Positions 15,923-21,733 of a DNA stretch of 21,733 nt are shown here, piece after piece. The notes under the pieces were generated by a model that made no database searches, had not been told where the DNA came from, and saw nothing but the letters and a program-made list of their open reading frames with translations. The stretch is from an uncultured Lachnospiraceae bacterium. GTDB taxonomy: Bacteria > Bacillota_A > Clostridia > Lachnospirales > Lachnospiraceae. The translations under genes and the position numbers were made by a program. The stretch is taken from the NCBI GenBank assembly GCA_902787595.1, contig CADAHD010000086.1:1-21733 (forward strand). The letters are read 5' to 3'. Positions within the stretch are counted from its first letter, which is position 1; every line of letters begins with the position of its first letter.

Positions 15923-18700
15923 ATGTACAGAGAATCGACGTATGAAATTCACAATGAAACAATGGATCATTTTGCAGAGCTGTTTAACAGCTGCAGAGAG
16001 TGCCCTAATTTGGAGTTTATCCCTAATCCGGAAGAAACCTTTGGAAATGACGGATATATTATCGATCATGACAGTGGTAAAAGTATAGGCTATGACTGGG
16101 AAAGAAGAGATGATCATTTTAAAAACGGCGAATTTGATTTTGATACTCTGGGACAGTACGAAAGAAAGCTTATCAAGGATAATATCCAGATATCACTGCA
16201 ATGCGATGAGACAGATACTGCAGTTGCTGTAGGCTGGCATAAGGACTGGCTTAAAGAAGTAAAAACCATAAAAGCGCTTAAGACAGATTCTAAAAAGAAG
16301 CAGCAGGGAGAAGTGCGTTATACAAGGGAGTTTAAGATCTTCAAATATGATGAGATAAGTGAGTTAAAGAGATACATAGATGAGATGATCAAAACGGACG
16401 CATATCGATTCGACAGTGAAGAGATGAGAAGAAATATTGTCCGAACTATCAATCAAGACGGATATGATCTGGATGATCAGCAGATAGACGCTGTACTCTG
16501 CAGTAAAAAATATGAGCAGGTAGTGGCCGGAGCAGGCGCGGGAAAGACCATGACGGTAAGCGCAAAAGTAAGATATCTTACGGAATGCCTTGAAGCAGAA
16601 CCCCGGGATATTCTGGTCCTTTCCTTTTCGAGGGAAACCGTAAAAGAATTAAGAGAGAAGATTATACCCGGATGTCATATATTTACTTTTCATGCTCTGG
16701 GATATGCTATTCTGGGACATGAAGGTGATGTAAAAGACACAAAGCTTAAGATATTTTTGACAGATTGTATACGTGCAAAAATATCAGATAAGGAATATGA
16801 TGAAGATTTTGCTGATTCGCTGCAGCAGTTTTTTGAATGCGATCAATCTGCAAACTTTACGGATGAAGAAGAACCTACGGACGATCTTAAGACAGGTTTA
16901 AATGAGATCTTTTCTACGGATGGCATTAAAGCAGAAGGTGAAAATCTGATAAATCTTCTCCGGGTTTTTATTGAACAGATGAAGATAAACGGGTTAAAAG
17001 AAGATGCATTTGATGTATGGAAGGACGAAGCCGAAAGCGCGCGCACGGTACTGTTTTTGGAGATCTGCAAGCCGTTGTTTACTGCATACCGGGATTACCT
17101 CTGTGATAAACATTTGCTTGACTTTTCGGATATGATAAACGATGCCGAAGCGCGGTTACTAAAAATGGCTGAAGACAAGCGGAGTGCTTCCGTCAGAAAA
17201 TACAAATATATTATTGTAGATGAGTATCAGGACATTTCTCTTCAGAGATTTAATCTGATAAAGGCGCTGATCAGTTATAGCGGAGAAGAATTCAAGCAGC
17301 TGATGGTTGTGGGTGATGACTGGCAGGCCATATATGCTTTCAGTGGAGCAAAGGTGGATCTGTTTACCGGCTTTAAGGAGTTAACAAAAGCAGGTGACGA
17401 TCATGAGTGTATAAAGCTGGTAAACACTTATCGCAACCCCCAGGCGCTTATAGATATTGCAGGGGATTTTGTAAGCAAGAATCCGAAGCAGATCAGAAAA
17501 GAACTTCGTTCAAAGAAACAGTATGAAAATGGTAAGGAGATATTAAATCCTGTCAATGTAATAAGCTATGAGAAAGGAAGTGAGGTATGGGCATGCTGTG
17601 AAGCGCTTCGCAGACTGAAACAGGACCGTATAAAAGACGGAAGAAAAGTTGACGGCAGTGTGCTGATATTGGGGCGTTTCAGATTTAACGGGAATAATCT
17701 GAACGGAAGGTTTCCTCATTTTGATGATGATCCGGATATGATGGAGATGAAACATATCTTTACCATGGATGCAGATGGTGTGCATCTTAGGCCTGTGGAT
17801 GAAGAGCTTAAGGATATGACTGATATCAGATATATGACTGTGCACAGATCCAAAGGACTTGAAGCAGAAGATGTAATAGTTCTGGGAATGGACGAAGATA
17901 AGAAAGGATATGGCTTTCCCTGCACAAAAGAAGATGACGATATCTTAAGTCTGGTCAATAAGAAGGAAACCATGGAAAATACGATCAGGTTAAGAAATAA
18001 ACTCTGGTCTGAAGAAATGAAAGTTATTGATTATCCCGAAGAACGCCGGCTTTTTTATGTAGCCCTGACCAGAACAAAAAACAGGGTATATCTGCTGGGA
18101 AGAGAAGACAGCTTGTCGCGATATGCAGGCAGTGAGCTGATCGAAGACAATAAGGCAGATGAAAAAAGGAGCATAAGGGAAATAAAGTATGTCTGTGAAG
18201 AGCTGAAAAAGTACGAAAAAATAGAACAGGCAAGAAAAGAGTATTTAAAGAGCGCATATATCATAGATGATAAGGGAAATACAGCAGCGCCGGTTTATAA
18301 GGTATTTATGTCGATAAGAGAGATATATGAAAAAACAAATTATGTATCGGTAAAGGAAAGAACGTTGCTGGCGTTTCTTAAAGGAGCAGAAGAAGAGAGC
18401 GTGACAAGAAGAAGGAATTGGGGAAGTCTCGACCGGCTCACATTTTACGGATGTTTGCGGGAGACAGGCGTTGCTGATATCGAGATACTGATCAGCAAGA
18501 TGATAGATACCGGCCTTCTGTACAGAGGATGGTTTGATAAACCTGTGGGTAAAAGAGATTTTGTCAGATACGGTAAAAAGCAGGTAGACAAATGGAATAC
18601 CATGTCAGATGAAGATGCAGAGGCTTTTATGGCTTCACTTAAAACAGATATAAGCAAAGAGATCAACGATAAGCCCCGGGTAGCAATTGAAAAATTATAA
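15923..18700 (+). CDS. UvrD/PcrA-like SF1A helicase with extra N-terminal domain
   Basis: A 925-residue helicase. Motifs in order: Walker A GAGAGKT (203-209), Ia LVLSFSRETVKEL, Walker B VDEYQD (432-437), III GDDWQAIYAFSG (from 464), IV NTYRNP, V VHRSKGLE (640-647) and VI FYVALTRTK with arginine finger R717. These are the UvrD/Rep set, so it should move 3'-5' on single-stranded DNA or displace bound proteins. The first 185 residues are not part of the family; YDWERR, QYERKLIKDNIQISLQ and VGWHKDW are their landmarks and might be a nuclease-like or DNA-binding fold. After residue 760 comes a helical region and a winged-helix-like segment (IEILISKMIDTGLLYRGW). It follows the protease gene by 19 bases with AAGGAGG, and the next helicase gene starts 21 bases later. 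Confidence 0.92.
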   Translation: MYRESTYEIHNETMDHFAELFNSCRECPNLEFIPNPEETFGNDGYIIDHDSGKSIGYDWERRDDHFKNGEFDFDTLGQYERKLIKDNIQISLQCDETDTAVAVGWHKDWLKEVKTIKALKTDSKKKQQGEVRYTREFKIFKYDEISELKRYIDEMIKTDAYRFDSEEMRRNIVRTINQDGYDLDDQQIDAVLCSKKYEQVVAGAGAGKTMTVSAKVRYLTECLEAEPRDILVLSFSRETVKELREKIIPGCHIFTFHALGYAILGHEGDVKDTKLKIFLTDCIRAKISDKEYDEDFADSLQQFFECDQSANFTDEEEPTDDLKTGLNEIFSTDGIKAEGENLINLLRVFIEQMKINGLKEDAFDVWKDEAESARTVLFLEICKPLFTAYRDYLCDKHLLDFSDMINDAEARLLKMAEDKRSASVRKYKYIIVDEYQDISLQRFNLIKALISYSGEEFKQLMVVGDDWQAIYAFSGAKVDLFTGFKELTKAGDDHECIKLVNTYRNPQALIDIAGDFVSKNPKQIRKELRSKKQYENGKEILNPVNVISYEKGSEVWACCEALRRLKQDRIKDGRKVDGSVLILGRFRFNGNNLNGRFPHFDDDPDMMEMKHIFTMDADGVHLRPVDEELKDMTDIRYMTVHRSKGLEAEDVIVLGMDEDKKGYGFPCTKEDDDILSLVNKKETMENTIRLRNKLWSEEMKVIDYPEERRLFYVALTRTKNRVYLLGREDSLSRYAGSELIEDNKADEKRSIREIKYVCEELKKYEKIEQARKEYLKSAYIIDDKGNTAAPVYKVFMSIREIYEKTNYVSVKERTLLAFLKGAEEESVTRRRNWGSLDRLTFYGCLRETGVADIEILISKMIDTGLLYRGWFDKPVGKRDFVRYGKKQVDKWNTMSDEDAEAFMASLKTDISKEINDKPRVAIEKL

Positions 18701-18721
18701 TCTAAGAAGGAGAGAAAAGAA

Positions 18722-19888
18722 ATGGCAGAAACAATGGAAAAAGAATTAAATAACGGGCAGCAGGAATGCGTAAACAGCAAAGCGGAATGGCTTCTGATAA
18801 GCGGATCGGCGGGAACAGGAAAGAGCCTGGCTTTATGCAGAAGGGCGAAGCAGCTTTTGGAAGCCGGAGAATCCGTGTTATTTATTACCGGCACCACAAA
18901 CATGCTTGATAATTATACGCATATGCTTTCAAACGGCAAGTTTGCCCGGTATGAAGAGAATGACGAACAGTGCGTATTTATGCGGAAAGACCGTTTTTAT
19001 TTAAAAGTATATGGTGCGCCGGTTAATTATATTAACGGTGGGAAAGCTTTTGATGAAAAAACAGAGGAGGAGATCACCGGATTTGCGGCTGATATCATAA
19101 AGCGTCCTGATCTTGAAAGATTAAAAAAGGATCATGTACTTATAGATGAGGCTCAGGATTTTCTTATTGAAGAATTATATCTTTTTGCACAGCTTGCAAA
19201 AAAGAGTCTGACTCTTGTTGCCGGGACATCGCAGGAGATCTTTGCAGATGATGATACCTGGGAAAAGAAACAGGCGAGACTTGAGGAGATATGTAATAAG
19301 CATTTTACAAAACTTGAGCTTAATATTCAGCTTCGCATGTCTTCGGAGATATTGGCGCTTGCAAACGATATAGGTTCAAAGATGGACAGTGCTGTGTTGC
19401 CGGATGACACTGCCGTCAGCAGGGGGTTGCCCAAGCTGGTATTATGTAATAATGAAGAAGAGGAGATAGAGACTCTTAAAAAGATAGTGGGCGGATTGAA
19501 GATAAATGAGCGCAGAGTGGGAGTGATCCTTGGTTTTAATAAGGGCAGAAGAAATCTTAAGGAGATCAGCCGGTTACTGACAGACATGGGAGTCGAAGTA
19601 TACAGTAATGAGATAGCAGATACCGGTTTGTGGGTGCTCAATGTAGCAAATGCCAAAGGCATAGAATTTGATGATGTTATATTGTTCCTCGATAATGATA
19701 ACTTTTTCTGTGATATATATAAAAAGGGATCGGGAGCAAAGAACCTTTACGTTGCCATTACAAGAGCATGTTCAAATCTGGTTATGATAGCAGATGTGAA
19801 TAACAGGAGTGGATATATAGGGAATAAATATAATAAAAATACTCCTGTCTTTGACCGGGAGCACTATAAAGAAGAAAGGTCTGTATGA
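18722..19888 (+). CDS. Compact SF1 helicase / UvrD-like ATPase
   Basis: A 388-residue P-loop protein with a trimmed UvrD-type core. Walker A is GSAGTGKS (28-35), Walker B is DEAQD (142-146), the motif IV arginine is R205 in NIQLRMSSE, motif V is VANAKGIEF (308-316) and motif VI is YVAITRACSN with R348. The large 1B and 2B inserts of UvrD are lacking, so strand separation may be weak; a translocase, an ATPase subunit or a partner of the helicase just upstream fits. AAGGAG precedes the ATG at 18722. It is the last gene of the operon that begins at 12385; the next gene has its own promoter. Confidence 0.9.
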   Translation: MAETMEKELNNGQQECVNSKAEWLLISGSAGTGKSLALCRRAKQLLEAGESVLFITGTTNMLDNYTHMLSNGKFARYEENDEQCVFMRKDRFYLKVYGAPVNYINGGKAFDEKTEEEITGFAADIIKRPDLERLKKDHVLIDEAQDFLIEELYLFAQLAKKSLTLVAGTSQEIFADDDTWEKKQARLEEICNKHFTKLELNIQLRMSSEILALANDIGSKMDSAVLPDDTAVSRGLPKLVLCNNEEEEIETLKKIVGGLKINERRVGVILGFNKGRRNLKEISRLLTDMGVEVYSNEIADTGLWVLNVANAKGIEFDDVILFLDNDNFFCDIYKKGSGAKNLYVAITRACSNLVMIADVNNRSGYIGNKYNKNTPVFDREHYKEERSV

Positions 19889-19930
19889 GGGGCATACGCT
19901 AAAGAAAAGATATAAATAACGTGGGTTTTG

Positions 19931-19939
19931 TGGTATAAT
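19931..19939 (+). promoter_or_regulatory. Extended -10 promoter for the DUF3298 lipoprotein gene
   Basis: TGGTATAAT is identical to the minus-strand element at 8971-8979. It lies 32 bases before the TTG start at 19972, giving a short leader that holds AGGAGGAG. No good -35 hexamer is visible. The 83-base gap after the helicase gene shows no clear terminator. Confidence 0.6.
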
Positions 19940-19971
19940 ACATAAACTTAAATTCACAGGAGGAGAAGATT

Positions 19972-21618
19972 TTGAAAAGAAAGACGATCGTCAGATTGCT
20001 GGGAGCGGCAGTATTGTCGGCATCCCTGCTGGCAGGCTGTGACAGCGGTAACGACAGCAATCGTGGGAAAATAGAGCAGGAAGAAGAGGAAGAAGCAAAA
20101 CCCACAAAAGCACCCCAGGAACCTGAGCCGGTGGCGGAACCCACTGAAGAGCCCACGCCCACAGAGGCGCCTGTTGCAAAGGATATCGATTACAGACTGC
20201 TAGAGCTTTCAACAGATGCGGTATCTAACTACTATTATGAAGATGATCAGCCGCTGGTTACGGCTAAAGCCACACATATTGAGCTTTTGGATGATGACCT
20301 GCCGGAACTTAAGCAGGCCATAGATAAGTTCAGCTCTGAAAGAGAAGCTTATGTGACAGGTGAGTCTTTTGACCAGACCGTTGAGATGATGCTGGGGATG
20401 AAAGAGGAAATGACTAACGGGGAAGCCGGAGAAGGCATGGCTCCGTCCTTTTATTATACCAGTTATGAGGATTATGACGTAAATGTGGTAAGGGCGGATA
20501 CAGTAGTTACCAGCCTTCTGTCCTATGATGAATCGTACAGCGGCGGGGTTCACGGATCGTACTATTATATACCTGTTAATTTTGATTCTCTTACAGGAGA
20601 GGAGCTTCATATACATGATGTGGTATCGGACAGCATGATCAATGAGCTTCCGGGCATCCTTGAAGAAAAGCTACTCGAAAAATATGACGCAGAGATGTTC
20701 TTCCAGGCGGATACTCTTGCGGAAACCATTGAAGAATCCATAAGCATGAATGGGGATCTTAATTTCTCTATAGGATATGAAGGACTTACCTTCTATTTCC
20801 AGATCTATGAGCTGGCGCCTTATGTATCAGGGCATCAGACGGTATTTTTAAGCTACGCGGATTATCCCGGACTTGCAGATGAAAAGTATACGGAATGCAG
20901 CAATAATTTCATCATAAATCTGGAAGCAATGGGAGATACCATTCCTTTTTCAGAGGATACCTTAAGTGCTTATTTTACTGACGAGGATGAAAGCGGATAC
21001 CGTACCAAACTGGTCATAGATCTGAATGGCAAGGAGTACAGCGAGAAGGTCGAATCCTATCCCCCCGGTTCTTTCTGGGTGGCATGCCTGGATGGAGAGA
21101 GATATCTTATGGTAAATAAGAGTTACGGAGAGGGTTATTATGGTCTGAATATTTATTCGCTTAATAACGGCAAGCCGCAGCTTACGGCAGAGTACCCCGG
21201 AGGTATCAGATACGGCGTGCCTATGGATCCCTTAAACTTCCGTATATATGAGAAGTGCCATCTGATGTCAACATACACTATCTACAGATATTATTATATC
21301 AGCAGATCCGGGGAGCCCGCCAGCACGGATGCATATTATCTTGTTGATACCACAAACAACAGGCCTTATCTTACCGTAAAGCAGTCTGTTGATGCGGAGC
21401 TTCGTGATAATGTTGATGATGAGAGTTATACAACCACTACTCTGAGTAAGGGAGTTAAGATATATTTCTATGCTGTGGATCCCACTCAGTGGGTTGATTT
21501 TGAAACTGATGACGGAAAGCATGTCCGTTTCTATCTCGATGGGGAAGACGGCAAGGGACAGACCATAGACGGTGTAGAGATTGAGGATATCTTTGACGGT
21601 ATAAGCTACGGTCAGTGA
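19972..21618 (+). CDS. DUF3298 / RsiV-like lipoprotein
   Basis: A 548-residue exported lipoprotein. The signal RKTIVRLLGAAVLSASLLAG ends in lipobox LAGC with lipidated C23. An acidic, proline-rich spacer follows (KPTKAPQEPEPVAEPTEEPT). Residues about 75-310 match the PdaC/DUF3298 layout: SYDESYSGGVHGSYYYIPVN and the tyrosine-rich strand EGLTFYFQIYELAPYVSGH recall the YTGGAHG and Y.IAPYA.G motifs of this family, seen in RsiV-type anti-sigma extracytoplasmic parts and in secreted domains. The remaining 230 residues are beta-rich and unassigned. The start is TTG; AGGAGGAG six to eight bases upstream and the loss of the signal with any later start support it. The substrate is unknown. Confidence 0.8.
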   Translation: MKRKTIVRLLGAAVLSASLLAGCDSGNDSNRGKIEQEEEEEAKPTKAPQEPEPVAEPTEEPTPTEAPVAKDIDYRLLELSTDAVSNYYYEDDQPLVTAKATHIELLDDDLPELKQAIDKFSSEREAYVTGESFDQTVEMMLGMKEEMTNGEAGEGMAPSFYYTSYEDYDVNVVRADTVVTSLLSYDESYSGGVHGSYYYIPVNFDSLTGEELHIHDVVSDSMINELPGILEEKLLEKYDAEMFFQADTLAETIEESISMNGDLNFSIGYEGLTFYFQIYELAPYVSGHQTVFLSYADYPGLADEKYTECSNNFIINLEAMGDTIPFSEDTLSAYFTDEDESGYRTKLVIDLNGKEYSEKVESYPPGSFWVACLDGERYLMVNKSYGEGYYGLNIYSLNNGKPQLTAEYPGGIRYGVPMDPLNFRIYEKCHLMSTYTIYRYYYISRSGEPASTDAYYLVDTTNNRPYLTVKQSVDAELRDNVDDESYTTTTLSKGVKIYFYAVDPTQWVDFETDDGKHVRFYLDGEDGKGQTIDGVEIEDIFDGISYGQ

Positions 21619-21668
21619 TCTGCGAAACTATAGTCATAATGCAGCAAATTCTAAAGGAGGTACAGCCT

Positions 21669-21733
21669 ATGCGTACAAAAAGAAGCAGAAGTATGATCGG
21701 TGTTTTTATGGTGATGATCATGCTCTTTATGGA
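21669..21733 (+). CDS. N-terminus of an exported protein (partial)
   Basis: ATG at 21669 follows AAAGGAGG at 21652-21659. The visible 21 codons read MRTKRSRSMIGVFMVMIMLF and continue past the window edge. A basic start followed by a methionine-rich hydrophobic stretch is a signal peptide or first transmembrane helix. It lies 50 bases after the DUF3298 stop on the same strand, so it is probably in the same unit. The family cannot be seen. Confidence 0.65.
   Translation, partial: MRTKRSRSMIGVFMVMIMLFM

Noticed and set aside
1..21733. CRISPR array, tRNA/rRNA genes, insertion sequence ends or prophage genes
   Set aside because: I looked for evenly spaced repeats, tRNA cloverleaf ends, transposase motifs and phage structural genes and found none.

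Overview
The window looks like chromosome of a low-to-moderate GC Firmicute, most likely a Lachnospiraceae member of the Butyrivibrio/Pseudobutyrivibrio type. The reasons are strong AGGAGG ribosome binding sites before almost every gene, heavy use of ATA and AGA codons, Gram-positive style lipoproteins, a GGDEF response regulator next to a glycoside hydrolase, and many family-less proteins. This placement is inference. There are no tRNA, rRNA, CRISPR or insertion-sequence features that I can see, and no gene-free stretch longer than about 160 bases.

Region 1 (1-2371): the tail of an upstream gene, then a two-gene unit of a zinc-metallopeptidase/VWA protein and a MoxR-type AAA+ ATPase. Such pairs usually act as an ATPase plus a metal-dependent adaptor that remodels or matures a target protein.

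Region 2 (2410-8327): an extended -10 promoter followed by a tightly spaced unit: a response regulator with one intact and one degenerate GGDEF domain, a very long cytoplasmic GH2 beta-galactosidase-type enzyme, and a DUF218 (YdcF-like) lipoprotein. A small three-helix membrane protein lies convergently at 8358-8840.

Region 3 (8974-19888) is the unusual part. A 29-base palindrome carries a TGG-TATAAT/TATTAT element at each end and separates the membrane protein from two translationally coupled proteins of unknown family (9067-11348). These converge on, and overlap by 47 bases, a minus-strand gene whose product has a faint resemblance to a sigma-70 factor. That gene diverges, across a cluster of TATAATAC repeats, from a three-gene operon: a 1172-residue protein joining a ClpB-like AAA+ module, a receiver-like domain, an FtsH-like AAA domain that has lost its Walker A and pore loop, and an intact M41 zinc peptidase; then a large UvrD-like SF1 helicase with an extra N-terminal domain; then a compact SF1 helicase. 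I read this as a candidate uncharacterised protease-helicase system with its own regulator. The link rests only on gene order.

Region 4 (19931-21733): an extended -10 promoter, a DUF3298-type lipoprotein with a TTG start, and the first 21 codons of a further exported protein cut by the window edge.
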